Assembly (NCBI GenBank): GCA_020466095.1
Contig: CM035807.1
Coordinates: 49,093,004-49,157,003 of the forward strand
DNA: 64,000 nucleotides
Origin: Chlorops oryzae
Taxonomy: Eukaryota > Arthropoda > Insecta > Diptera > Chloropidae
Direction of reading: 5' to 3'
Both the position numbers and the translations under genes were made by a program. This document shows positions 9,287 through 19,833 of the stretch, piece after piece; position 1 is the stretch's first letter; every line of letters begins with the position of its first letter. The notes under the pieces are model-generated. The model was not told where the DNA came from, ran no database searches, and worked only from the letters and a program-made list of their open reading frames with translations.

Positions 9287-12200
9287 ATGCATCGTAAGCA
9301 ATACTTGAGTATGATGGATATTCCAGACATTATTGAGAAGTCGAGCAGCGACGAGAAAGATGAAGGTATGAGTGCATCCAATGCGAAAGATGTGATTTAC
9401 ATTCCACCTGCCAAACTCGATGGAATCAGCCACGAAGAGTTGATAGACGATGATGTTATTCCGATCGACGAACAAATTAATCTCTACCAGGATATATCCG
9501 GCACAGTCGAAATTGAATTCCAATCGCAAGCCGATAGGGGTGCTTCGCGTAAGGACTGCAAAAATTAAGTAAGGACATCGGCGGATGAAACTAAACCGAT
9601 CTTGCCAGTTCGAGTTTGCGGGGGGAGTTTTTTACTCCTCTGTGATTTTGGAACGCCTAAATGGGCAAGCCAAAAAAAATTAAATACACCCGCGATGCTG
9701 AAGACGTCGCATTAGAAGACACTGCAAACGCTCTGACTGAAAATGTAGGTGACAAGACCCCTCGTGAAATATTTGAGTTATATCTTGACGATCAAATCAT
9801 TCAAAAAGTTGTTGATTTAACTAATCTTTATGCACGGCAAAATAATGTACAGGATAATGTGGTAAATTTATATGAAGTTAAGAGACTTTTTGGAATTTTA
9901 CTTTTGTCTGGGTTTCATAAATTGCCAGACGTTAATTCATATTGGTCAATGCAACCGGAACAAATTCAAATTAATCAAACGATACCTTCATTTAAGCGAC
10001 AACAATGAGCTTGATGCAACAGATTGCTTCGCCAAAGTACGTCCTTTACTAAACATTTTGAATAAAAAATTTATGCAGTTTGGAATATTTACTACTCATC
10101 TTTCCATTGATGAGCAAATGGTCCTGTTCTTTGGCAGGCATTCCTTCAAAATGTTCATTCGCGGCAAACCTATTCGTTTCGGATTTAAATACTTGTGCTT
10201 GTGTTCCAGTGATGGTTACCTATACTCAGCCATTCCGTATTGTGGAGCATCAGAGCACATGACAAACCAATCGGACTTGGCGCACAAGTAGTGTTGGAGC
10301 TTTTTTGTAATGTAAAAAATCCCGAACTTCATCGAGTCAGCTTCGATAATTTTTTTACATCGTACTATTTACTGTGTCTAATGAACGAGCGTCAACTTTT
10401 TGCTTGTGAAACAATTCGTAAGAAGCGTTCGAACGGGGCCATGTTGAAAAGGGGCAAAACAAATAAAACGTGGCCAGTTCGATTATCGCTTCGATAAGAC
10501 CAACGAAATATTGTTGGTGCGATGGGCCGACAAGGCAGGCGCACAGTGGTCCAAAATTTTTTTGTAGCGCGACAAAAATGATTTTTTGACTGTAAAGCTT
10601 TCTTTTGGTCTTAATAATTGGGAAAAATATATAAAAAATATTCTGAATAACGTACTCAAGTTATTGAGCAAATAATTGAAAAAAATCATAGACTAATAAC
10701 CATTATTTAAAAACTTTTATAATTTCCAAATTTACACATTATATATGGGAGCAAAAATAAACCAAATTAGAATTGTATCCAATATTTAAGGGGATGGTAT
10801 AGTTTTAAAAAAATTTTGGAGCGTTTTTTCTTCTGAATGTACAACATTTCAAGAGTATGTATTGTCTTAAAATTTCAAGTAAATCGTACTAAAACTAACT
10901 AACTAACTAAAAAGATACAGGGTTTCAAAGCGAGTGGCCCACTTGCATGTGTTCGAGAAAAAAAAACTTTAAATCGATTTTGTGCAAATGGACTTTTTTG
11001 AAGTCGGTGAACACGATGATGCAAAATCTACTGACCAATCGTTTAAAAATGCTTCGGCGTTATCTCGGGAAACAAATTTCCTTTTAAAAACATGTTTCCA
11101 TTTTTTTCACATGATCCGGTAACCTTCAATCATGTTCACCGCAAAACAACTTTTTTTCTAGGAGCCTCCGGAGAATCGCTGCCACGGATTTGTTTATCAA
11201 TAATTTCACTTTTTTTTTTAAATATACTTTAGAAGTCAAGCTATAGCATGTACAAAAAATAAATATACCAACATTATTTACGTCTCCAATAAAATATCAT
11301 GAAAAAATACATTTTTTCGACTTTAAAATCATAGAATCCCCTTAAAAATACCACCTTTCGCGGCAACCGTAATTGAGCTTTGAAATTTACGGACGGTTAC
11401 CGACGGTTATGAATCGCAATATACCTCATTAACTATGCTTTAAGGGATAGGTTAATCAAAACTAGAGCTTAAAACCTCTTAAAACTTTTTTTAAAAGCTT
11501 ATGTAAAGATAGCTTTCTTTATTTTTTTAAGTGAAAAAATAAGGAATCTTTAACAAGCTGCCACTTATACACTCAATGTTACAATAAACTGAATGCACAT
11601 AAAAATGCTCTAAGAATGTACAAATATTAAATTCTAATAGCTACCACTATTTTTTTTAACGGAATATTAAAGAAAAATCAAAAACCAAATATTTGTTTAA
11701 ACAGCCTCGTATCACTTCTTCATTCACACCTAATAAAAGAACAACTTTACCGTTGCCGTAACAACAGGTTTGTACCTTTTTTGATAAATAATTTTCAAAA
11801 AAAGTTAGTTTAACTATTTAACAATAAGACTCTGCAATGATTATTGGAATCTGCGACAAAATTTTTTTTGATTTTTGTCGTGCTAGAATAATATTTCAGA
11901 CCAATGTGAGGCGTGACAATGGCCACAAACTACGCAAATATCGAGCCGATGCAAACCGCCCGAAGATATGATCGAAGGACCAAGAAAATGGACGCAGTAC
12001 CCCAATCACATTTGATCAGCGTGTACAATCGTTACATAGGTGGTGTAGATTTGCATTATAATGCCGTTGCAAATTATCGCATTGGCATTCGTGGGAAAAA
12101 GTGGTGGTGGCCTCTCTTTATTCATAGCATCAATACAGCTGTAGTTAATGCGTGGAAGTTGGCCTGTTTTATTGCAAAACAAAAGCAATTGAAACATCCA

Positions 12201-12360
12201 ACGCAAATTGATTTCCGCAGTAAATCTTTCTTTTTTTGCTAACAGTTTCCGAAGTAAGCGATGCCGAGGCCGAAGAATCGGAGGAGGACGAAGAATTTCG
12301 TCCAATTGGATTGCCACGGATTACGGTTCGCAACCATTTGATCATCCATATTGCCATAAG
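9287..12360 (+). pseudogene. piggyBac-family transposase pseudogene, split by a DNA transposon
   Basis: The N-terminal acidic segment (9287-9568) starts at ATG 9287. The transposase body (DDE_Tnp_1_7 type) runs 9661-10535 and resumes at 11909-12240. The first catalytic block LSIDEQMVLFFGRHSFKMFI lies near 10105. The second, VSFDNFFTSYYLL, lies near 10340. The C-terminal VYNRYIGGVDLHYN...KKWWWPLF lies near 12030-12115. Frameshifts occur near 9980 (just before IKRYLHLSDN), 10255 and 10475, and there is a stop at 9566-9568. A 1367-bp element sits at 10542-11908. Skipping that element and one AGGCG copy keeps the frame open from RWADKAG into the downstream segment, so the insertion postdates at least that part of the frame. 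An acidic C-terminal tail follows to about 12360. Confidence 0.9.
10542..11908. mobile_element. Non-autonomous Transib-like DNA transposon inside piggyBac
   Basis: The left end is CACAGTGGTCCAAAA; the right end read inward is CACATTGGTCTGAAA. A further shared block, TAG[C]..CGACAAAAAT, gives about 45 bp of imperfect TIR. The 5-bp duplication AGGCG lies immediately outside both ends (10537-10541, 11909-11913). It is independently confirmed by the piggyBac frame being continuous when the insert and one AGGCG are skipped. A 5-bp GC-rich duplication with CACWRTG-type ends is the pattern of Transib elements (the RAG-related superfamily). The internal 1.3 kb is AT-rich and has no transposase. It includes an (AACT)n run near 10894. 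Confidence 0.75.
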
Positions 12361-12637
12361 CACACGGTCAACATATCGCACCCTTGCTAATAAATCGGCA
12401 CAATTCAAAATTTTTTTAATCAATTTTTTTATGTTCGATTGCATTTTTCTGTAAGAAATCGAACACCTACAAAATTAACGCTTGTATTGACTGATGCAGC
12501 ATTCGATTGAGAGTAATATAAATTTAGAAAAAATATTATGTCTCCTTAGTTTCCAGAGAGATTGAATGATTTTCGAGAAATGCGAAATTTTGAATTGTGC
12601 CGATTTAGTAGCAAGGGTGCGATATGCTAACGCTGTG
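12361..12637. mobile_element. 277-bp TIR element (MITE-like)
   Basis: The left end CACACGGTCAACATATCGCA (12361) is matched inverted at the right end, which reads inward CACAGCGTTAGCATATCGCA (ending 12637). Similarity continues for about 54 bp (ACCCTTGCTA.TAAATCGGCA). No clear target duplication is visible (flanks ATAAG / ATGTT). There is no coding content. It directly follows the piggyBac C-terminal remnant. Confidence 0.6.
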
Positions 12638-13529
12638 ATGTTCACTTGCATTCCAAATGCTTCACGTTATACAGCCAACACAAATAATTTATAATATTGA
12701 TGTACATTAAACGTAAAAAGTATAAAATAAAAATAAAAATTAAATTAAAAAAATTATTTCTTTTCTAGTTTAATAAATAGAATTTTGATATTGTATCCCA
12801 CCATTGGTCGAAAATTCGACCACCGCCTCCCAGCCACCCAAAAATTCTGAAAAATATTTTGAAAGCGAAAAATCTTTTTTCAGACTTCTTGTTGCCTGTC
12901 ACTTTAAAGATTTCAATTTTCAACACAAAAAATTGGCTTGGTTCAAAATGGGTTAAGAAAAAAATCATAAAATAACTCTTATATTCTTATTTATATTTTG
13001 AAATTGCAAAATAACTGTTACGTTGTAATTCTTACCTACAAATTGAAAAATAAGACATATCTTTTGAGTTTTATTTTAATATTGAAAAATAAGACTTTTT
13101 TTCGATTTCTATTTTAAAATTAAAAAATAAGACTTCTTTTTTGAGTTTTATTGAAATATAAGAATTATTTTTTGAGGTTTATTTAAAAAATCAAAAATAA
13201 AAATTGGTTTTGAATATCTCTTGAACCAAACAACATATTTGCAATATTTGCATATATATGTGATGTATGGGTCCTTATCTTTGTACACAGGTATGCATGA
13301 TTGTATGTATGTACCATTTTGCAAGATTTCGCAGTGCAAACAATTTATAATGCTAGTTTTATGGCCTTAACTGTCAGCTTCATTTATAGCTAAATCTCAA
13401 AAGATGCGCTACAAGAGAGCGTGCTCCCTCTGGAGTTTTGAGTTCCAATATAAATTGGTAAAAAGTATACGTGAACGCTTTTTCAACTCATTTTAGGAAA
13501 AATTTTATAACTTCTTCAATCTAATTAGC
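12638..13529. other. AT-rich stretch with a degenerate 38-bp repeat
   Basis: Nothing coding is supported. Between about 13025 and 13190 an approximately 38-bp unit recurs three to four times (ATTGAAAAATAAGAC then TTTTGAGTTTTATTT). Confidence 0.5.
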
Positions 13530-13579
13530 ACTGATTTAAAAGGCTGCATTGAGCGAACGATATAACAAAATAGATTTTC

Positions 13580-14802
13580 ACAGCGCCTACATTAAATATT
13601 TAAGTGAAAATTTTTCTTTGGAATGGGTTGAAAAACGGCATGCAGTTGTAGACAATTGGTTTGACTTCCATGCTGAAGAAAGCAAATCCAAATGCAAATT
13701 ATGTGGTCGAACATTTAAAGCACAATAAATTACCAACTTGCGCAGGCATTTGTTGGAGGAACACAAAGCATTTTATAAAAATGAGGTCCAGCAGGAAACA
13801 AGATGTGAAGCACCCGAAAAAAACAAGTTTGCTGTCACCTATAGTAAAAGCGAAGTGAAAGATATTTGTGTTGAGTTGGTAACTTCAGAACAAAAGCCAT
13901 TTGGCGTCTTGGATTCTGAACCATTCAAAAAATTAATGCAGCAGATTTTTTGTGTTGTAGAAATGAATCCCATATCCTCCGAAAATATTATGCATCTTGT
14001 TGCCGAAAAATACGACACAGTAAAAAAAAAGTAATAGAGGAGTTAAAAGGAAAAATGCTCTCTCTAAAAATGCTACTGCGTCCAGGCATAATCGTGGAGT
14101 TTTATGCGTAAACGTGCAATATTATAGTTTCCAAGGAATTTGCATCAAAACCCTCGGTATGATAGAGCTTTTGAAAAGGCACACGGGGTGAACCTGAGCA
14201 CAGCGATCGAAGAAATTTTGCGGGAGTTTCACGTAAAAAAAACAAATATATTCAGTAACGAATGACATACGGGCTTTTTTAATTTGCTCAATGAATGGTA
14301 CAGAACTTATTGGAAGAGCCCGTGATATTGTTAAAACGTTGAGGACTCCCACTTTCAGGTATGCTTGCCGACAAGTAAAACAAAAATGTTAATCTTTTAA
14401 CAATTTTGTTTTAATGTATTAGGTTGTCAAAGACACTGTTTGCTGAATTTTGCGAGGAGAATGTTGCTTCGTCGTTAAACTTTACAAAATGCGAGTGGGA
14501 AAATGTAAAAGTTCTCTCGGATACCGTATAGCCCATATATATTGCCACCCAAAATTTGCGGAGAGAACAGCTATATTACGGGGACTTTTACAAGTTTTGG
14601 CTAGATATTAAGTTGACGATGAAAGAAAAAATAACTAAGCTAAGAGCAATTCTATCTGAATGTCTAGATAATAGAGATGCCTTGCTTACATCTAACGATG
14701 TTATCATATCCTCATTATATCTGGATCCGAGAATCCGACGTGTGCTATTACAAAACCCCATCCAGCTAGTCAACGCTAGATTACATTTGTTACAACTTTT
14801 TC
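13580..14802 (+). pseudogene. hAT transposase pseudogene with N-terminal BED finger
   Basis: Reading from about 13620, WVEKRHAVVDNWFDFH leads into a BED-type zinc finger: CKLCGRTF, then after an in-frame TAA, LRRHLLEEH. After the finger the frame stays open to 14034 (EVKDICVELV...YDTVKKK). It is then frameshifted, with fragments such as LLNEWYRTYW and GRARDIVKTLRTPTF near 14280-14360. A final open part (14556-14800) has LYLDPRI, typical of hAT transposases. The C-terminal dimerisation domain is missing, because a BEL fragment begins at about 14803. No TIRs could be assigned. It is clearly inactive. Confidence 0.75.
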
Positions 14803-15375
14803 GATCGTTGAAGAGCCGTTGAAGATCGCTAGCTGGTGGATCGATGTCAGGATCCATTTTTGTTGACGAAATTAATTTCCGCAGAGTTAAATGACCGTCG
14901 CACCTTAAATTTCGGAAACTTTCGATTTTAAATTTTACTGTCGCGATTTACCAATGCGAACACTTCGATTTAGGATTGCGCGTTATCACTTCGGGGTCAC
15001 CAATGAATAAACTGTTGAGTTTGTTGTTTACCTTTCGGTCCTTGCTTCTAGCACATAAACCAGAACGCAATCGATGAAGTGAATTCAGAATTTTTCAATC
15101 AAGCACATGAAACTGATTGATTCGACGAAGTAACACTCAAGAGAATTAGTATTGACTTCACTTTTATTTCCAAAATTTCTTTCTTATATACTAGTTAACA
15201 GTTGATTAAACAAAACAAAAATGCAATTTAAAAAATTCAATAATTCGATTTGATAAGTGTCATAATTTTTATGCAAGTTCTGATAAATGTAAGTTCAGCA
15301 ATTCACTCGGTGCGAAAGCGAACTCAATTAAACAAGAAAACAATTAAAGTGAAGCTACATACATATCCAAAACCA
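14803..15375 (-). mobile_element. BEL/Pao 5' end fragment (LTR, leader, first gag codons), inverted
   Basis: On the minus strand this matches the start of the full BEL element at 24410. It has most of an LTR, the primer-binding-site region (GGGGTCACCAATG at about 14994 on plus), the leader, and then the first Gag codons encoding MDPDIDPPASDLQRLF (ATG at 14857). Gag is cut at about 14803, where hAT sequence begins. The LTR breaks off at about 15374 at a DINE-like repeat. Its terminal bases reappear at 56411-56437. It is therefore an older relative of the BEL element at 24410, split by the large composite. Confidence 0.85.
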
Positions 15376-15965
15376 AACAAGTAAGAAAGCTAAAGTCGGT
15401 CAAGCCCGACTTTGAAATACCTAGCGTCCCGACATTATGAGCGCACTATGTTTTGCTTCTCTATTTGTGAGCGTGGCAGTGGGAGGGCAACATAAATTAT
15501 TTCCCTACACCTTTCATTCGCCTTGGTGAACCTATGTTGCGAATTTGAAGCTTCTACGCCTTTTACTTCGGAAGTTACGAAAAATCTTCATTTGTGGGCG
15601 TGGAAGTGGGCGGGCCACATAAAATTTTTTCGTACACCTTTCATTCGCCTTGGTGAACCTATGTTGCGAATTTGAAGCTTCTACGCCTTTTACTTCGGAA
15701 GTTACAAAAAATCTTTATTTGTGGGCGTGGCAGTGGGCGGGACACAAAAAATTTTTTCCTACACCTTTTATTCGCCTTGGTGAACCTATGTTGCGAATTT
15801 GAAGCTTCTACGCCCTTTACTTCGGAAGTTATGAAAATTCTCTATTTGTGGGCGTGGCAGTAGGCGGGCTACATAAATTTTTATTCCTGCACCTTTCATT
15901 TGCTTTGGTCAACCTATGCTGCTAATTGGAAGCTTCTACGATTTTAATTCACAAGTTACGATAAG
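15376..15965 (-). mobile_element. DINE-like repeat, partial copy
   Basis: It starts AACAAGTAAGAAAGCTAAAG plus the AAGTCGG..CCGACTT hairpin, as at 5547. About four 118-bp GGGCGTGGCAGTGGGCGG units follow, ending at CACAAGTTACGATAAG, where copia-like sequence begins. The hairpin plus ATACCC end seen at 6747 is absent. Confidence 0.85.
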
Positions 15966-16143
15966 TGTTGAAGATCTAGTTTGCAAAGCAAAGAAAAACT
16001 TAATCTAGTCAGCTAAGAATCGAACAAATAATAGTTTTCATTATGTTTGGAATTTGTTTAAATAAAATAAGTGAAGAATTTTGAGTTCAATAAAAAAGAT
16101 TTTCTCTGTAGAACTTTGAATTCAATTAGGTTCCATATTTCAC
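15966..16143 (+). mobile_element. copia element 5' region (probable LTR/leader remnant)
   Basis: It begins TGTTGAAGATCTAG directly after the DINE-like repeat and runs to the gag frame. TGTTG is a usual copia LTR start, but I see no clear CA end or tRNA-iMet primer site. The LTR limits are therefore unresolved and the region may be internally deleted. Confidence 0.45.
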
Positions 16144-16942
16144 ATAGATAAACTGGAGGATGATAATTATGATTGCTGGGCGATCCATATGCGGAGTATC
16201 CTTATTCATAGCGGATGCTGTTGGATCGTAAGCGGCAAGGATCTAAAACAGGAATTAACAAACCCAGATGATATCACTTCATGGAAAGAAAAGGATGAAA
16301 AGGCTCTAGCGACAATTCTGCTGAGCTTGAAGTCATCCCAATTGAATTTGGTAAAAAATTGTGCATCGTCTAAGTTAGCATGGGAGATGCTGCAAGAGCG
16401 GTACAAGCCGCACGGACCGAAGCAGAAAGTGAATCTGTTCAAGCGCTTAGTCAATATCAAAATGGCTGAAGGTTCAGACATGATGCAGTTTTTGAACGTT
16501 TTTAGCGAGACGGTAGACAAGTTAGGTGAAATTGGGGTCGTAGTTCCAGAGGAGCTGCTGGTGATAATGATCTTGACAAGTCTGTCCAAATCCTTCGATC
16601 AATTTGTAATTGCTATCGAAACAAGGGACGAATTGCCTTCGTTGCAGAATTTGAAGTTAAAGCTAATAGAGGAATGGGAAGGCGTGAGCAACAAAATCGT
16701 GAAAATGAGGACAATACTCAACAGGCTTTCTGCGCTCGGTCAGTGCACAAAATAAGGACTAACGAGAAAGAAGCAGAGGCCGAAAAGAGAGGTGGAAGGA
16801 GTTTTTCTGGGAGGTGCTTCAATTGTGGAGAATGGGGCCATTTTGCTAATAAATGCAAGGGAGTAGAGGTCGAGAAGAGAGGTGGAAAGAGTTCTTCTGG
16901 GAGGTGCTTTAATTGTGGAGAAAGGGGTCATATTGCTAATAA
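16144..16942 (+). pseudogene. gag: copia gag (UBN2 type with CCHC knuckles), cut by a LINE
   Basis: The frame runs from about 16144 (KLEDDNYDCWAIHM, the conserved copia Gag start, with no upstream ATG). It passes SWKEKDEKALATILLSL and WEMLQERY to the stop at 16753-16755. A frameshift near 16670 leads to the correct frame with two CCHC knuckles: CFNCGEWGHFANKC at about 16818, then CFNCGERGHIAN. The second knuckle is cut at 16942, where GCTAATAA is the LINE target duplication. The copia frame resumes at 38277 with the matching GCTAATAA and the final knuckle residues. The role would be the capsid/RNA-binding protein of the virus-like particle. It is inactive because of the frameshift and insertion. 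A near-identical copy is at 34053-34851. Confidence 0.88.
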
Positions 16943-17097
16943 TTTTTTTTTTTTTTAACTCCATTTTATCTGTATTTATCCTGAGATACCTTACAGTTCT
17001 AGTGGCTACATACTATGACTTCAAATTAAAACAGATTAGGAGGAAATCAGCCATTGCTGACACCTCTTTCTCTTACTAGAGTTTGGACTATATATAT
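16943..17097 (-). mobile_element. Jockey-clade LINE 3' end (poly(A) as poly(T)), separated from its body
   Basis: A T run at 16943-16956 directly after GCTAATAA is the poly(A) tail of a minus-strand LINE. About 140 bp of its 3' UTR follows, up to the ATAT (17094-17097) that is the gypsy target duplication. The LINE body continues at 35554. The whole insert lies between GCTAATAA at 16935-16942 and at 38277-38284. Confidence 0.85.
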
Positions 17098-17644
17098 GGT
17101 AGTATGTATACACACGAACGCACAAACTCATTTTTCCACTTCATTCACGACATAAATGGTTTCATATGACCAAATTCTTTGCAAGCTGCACTCATTGCAT
17201 GAGCAACATATTTTGCAGGCAGCGTCGTCGAATCGTGGGAAAGTGTTTTGTCAGCATACCTCACAAGCTAGTTCATAAGATTCTATATTTTTCAATTGTA
17301 ATTCATTTATGCTTACTTAACATATTTTTGATATAAATAAAGCTTGAAGTTCAGTTGGAACTTCAGATTGGATTTACATGCGAAACCTTTTGCTTATCCA
17401 TTCTCGATTTGGCGCACCTTTCGCCGGATAAATATAAAAAGGTGAATTAAGCGCTAGTCGCTGACTCCTTTGGCGTATCTCCGCCGTATAAATATAGAGA
17501 TATTGGGCGCTAGCCGCCAAATAGATTGGCGAGTCCTGCCGCTCAGCAATAGCGGGACATAACAAAATAAAAACCTTTAGGATATAAAGAAATAAAAACT
17601 ATAAAATAAAAATATTAATTCTTCTACGCGAAGGATACACTACA
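17098..17644 (+). mobile_element. Gypsy (mdg1/412-like) 5' LTR
   Basis: 547 bp, from GGTAGTATGTATACA to GGATACACTACA. mdg1/412/blood-group LTRs start TGTAGTATG and end ACTACA; here the first T has become G. The 3' LTR start at 33476 retains TGTAGTATG. ATAT precedes the LTR (17094-17097) and follows the distal LTR copy (35554-35557). It contains TATAAATA motifs near 17427 and 17489 and AATAAA near 17336. Confidence 0.88.
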
Positions 17645-18069
17645 TGGCGATCCTGCCGACCAAATTTGGATCCTTCTGATCCTTGCCTTTGAAAAAAAAA
17701 AAATCGACAATTCCTTTGCCTAAGCAGAAATTTCCAAAAAAAAAATTTTTATTTTAACCATAGCACTAGCAGCCTTGCCATAAATTAATTTTGTTTATCT
17801 CCACTCAATTTTAAAGCTTTGAACAAATACATGGAATTTTTTTTTATATACGCTCAGACAAATTGAGATGAGAATCACATACAAAAATTTTCATTAAAGT
17901 TCAAAAAAAAAAAAAAATATATATATCTATATATTTTTCCCAATATATTGTAATTGCTCTGTGTCATAGACGACTGAAGACGCTCACCGAAATATATGCT
18001 TCGTGGAAAATACTTAGAAGACAAAAATCCACATTTGAGAAATACAAATACATTTCATTTCCAAAAACC
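17645..18069 (+). promoter_or_regulatory. Gypsy primer-binding site and leader
   Basis: TGGCGATCCTGCC directly follows the LTR CA. Its first 13 bases fit the 3' end of a tRNA-Arg, the usual primer of the mdg1/412 group (tRNA sequence from memory). The rest, to the first ATG at 18070, is AT-rich leader without coding potential. Confidence 0.7.
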
Positions 18070-18312
18070 ATGGGAACCACAAACTCTAAGCCAACAACAC
18101 AATCGGGAGACCCGCAGGTTCAGATAATCAACAATCAAAATTATCATTCAGAAGTCCTGGATCAACACGAAGTCATTTTATGGGCAATTCTAATCATTTG
18201 CATATTGAATTTAACCCTTAAAATTTATAGAATAAACAAAAAGAATAAAAGGCAAGAAGCTCTTAAAGCAGCTAGATCTGTGGCATGCCTTACTGACGTC
18301 AGATCCAACTAA
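18070..18312 (+). CDS. Small membrane-anchored ORF upstream of gypsy gag (80 aa)
   Basis: A complete 80-codon frame with its ATG in the context CCAAAAACCATGG. The N-terminus MGTTNSK fits the N-myristoylation rule (Gly2, Ser6, Lys7). One hydrophobic segment follows (residues about 36-53, VILWAILIICILNLTLKI), then a basic tail (INKKNKRQ). I recall small ORFs of this kind ahead of gag in mdg1/412/blood-type elements. No function is established to my knowledge. The sequence suggests a lipid-anchored or single-pass membrane microprotein. It ends six bases before the gag ATG at 18319, so one transcript could supply both by leaky scanning or reinitiation. It has no stop or frameshift even though the element's pol is broken. 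Confidence 0.75.
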   Translation: MGTTNSKPTTQSGDPQVQIINNQNYHSEVLDQHEVILWAILIICILNLTLKIYRINKKNKRQEALKAARSVACLTDVRSN

Positions 18313-18318
18313 TCATAT

Positions 18319-19677
18319 ATGGAAGCATTGACGCAAGAAATACTTGCGCGTCTAAAACATAACTTGTCCAATCTCAAAAAGACCCCGACGAGAAAATACA
18401 CAAAGAAAACTCTCATAAGTAAAAAGGAAGAAAATGAAAAATTGTACAACGGGCTGATCGACGCTATTAAAGACGCGGAGGAAAATTTTCAAACAGCAGC
18501 CACAAAAACAGCAAGAGAATTATATTTTGCTATCCTCACGATTTTGAACAGCAAATTGGAAGACCATAGAAAATTAATAACATTTAAAGTCATTGCAACG
18601 TGCGTTTCGTCCTTTTTATCATTATACCAGAAAAATAAAAAAGAAACAAAAATGACAGAATCAAACTTCAACATGATACAGTACACTAAGGCCATACCAG
18701 AATTTTCAGGCAGATTAGAAGATGCTCAAAAATTTATCAACTTAATCAAATTATTTAACGCAGAAATCCCAGATAGTAAAAAACCCACTTATTTTGCATT
18801 AGTCTTCAACACCAAAATACCAGATAAAGTAAAAACAAAACTCGAATTACTTGGCACAACTGGCATAGAAAATCTAATACAAAATTTAAAGGCAATATTC
18901 AAGCCCAGAAAAACTGCAAACACTGTATTAGATGAATTATCCAGAGCAACACAAGGCCGAAAACCAATATCTAAATTCGCTGAAACCATCGAAAGTTTAA
19001 TTTCGGAATTAAATTCAATACAAATTTCAACGCTGCAAACACCAGCAGAAAAGGCAGCTATAATCAAATCAAATGATGTGATAGCCCTTAATGTACTAAA
19101 ACGAGGCATAACAAATGCTAACATAGCACAAACAATTGCAGCAAGTAGAGTCACCACTTTTAATGAGGCTCTCCAAATAGCGCAAGAATCAGATCATACG
19201 GAAGAAGCTCGTATCATGATGTATAGACAGCGCAACGGAAAAAACCAGCATAAAGGTAATCAGCAGAGGCAAAATTGTAATAGGAGACATGATAACAACA
19301 GACAGACACAACAAAATCATTCGACAAACTCAAGTCATCAAAACAACCAAACATACAACAGACAGCAGCAATACGATCGCAGAGGAAACAACAACAACAA
19401 TTACAACAACCGCTTCAACAATCGCTACAACAACAACAACAACAACAACGGTAACCGACAAGGCACCCGCGATCGTCTCGCATATCAGCAAAGTGCACAA
19501 TACAACAACAACAACAATTTCCAAAATCAAAGGCACAACAACAACAATGCTCGTGCGAATTCAAATTCGAATAACTCTCAAAGCCAAAATAATGTAAGGC
19601 ATAATGCATTTTTTGTAAATGGCACAGAGCAACAGGGAAACTTGAGTACCCCCGATACCGAACAGGTAGCAGATTAG
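18319..19677 (+). CDS. gag: Gypsy (mdg1/412-like) Gag, 452 aa, intact
   Basis: Complete open frame. The central part (about residues 115-300) has the retrotransposon Gag/capsid pattern: IQYTKAIPEFSGRLEDAQKF, then AIFKPRKTANTVLDELSRA. The C-terminal 130 residues are extremely Asn/Gln/Arg-rich, encoded by AAC/CAA-rich DNA (about 19230-19600). There is no CCHC knuckle, as in other mdg1/412-type Gags, where a basic polar tail presumably binds RNA. Pol follows in a different frame after the TAG at 19675. The homopolymer tract length is probably unstable between copies. Confidence 0.88.
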   Translation: MEALTQEILARLKHNLSNLKKTPTRKYTKKTLISKKEENEKLYNGLIDAIKDAEENFQTAATKTARELYFAILTILNSKLEDHRKLITFKVIATCVSSFLSLYQKNKKETKMTESNFNMIQYTKAIPEFSGRLEDAQKFINLIKLFNAEIPDSKKPTYFALVFNTKIPDKVKTKLELLGTTGIENLIQNLKAIFKPRKTANTVLDELSRATQGRKPISKFAETIESLISELNSIQISTLQTPAEKAAIIKSNDVIALNVLKRGITNANIAQTIAASRVTTFNEALQIAQESDHTEEARIMMYRQRNGKNQHKGNQQRQNCNRRHDNNRQTQQNHSTNSSHQNNQTYNRQQQYDRRGNNNNNYNNRFNNRYNNNNNNNGNRQGTRDRLAYQQSAQYNNNNNFQNQRHNNNNARANSNSNNSQSQNNVRHNAFFVNGTEQQGNLSTPDTEQVAD

Positions 19678-19833
19678 GTCACTCGGGGAATTATATGAAA
19701 ATTTTTCATTTCACTGTAAATTTTGATCACAGTAATTATGCTTATATTAAATGTAATAATAACATTCTTTCATTTTTAATAGATACAGGGGCAGATTTAT
19801 CATTAATTAAATATGAACATTTGTGTAATATTA

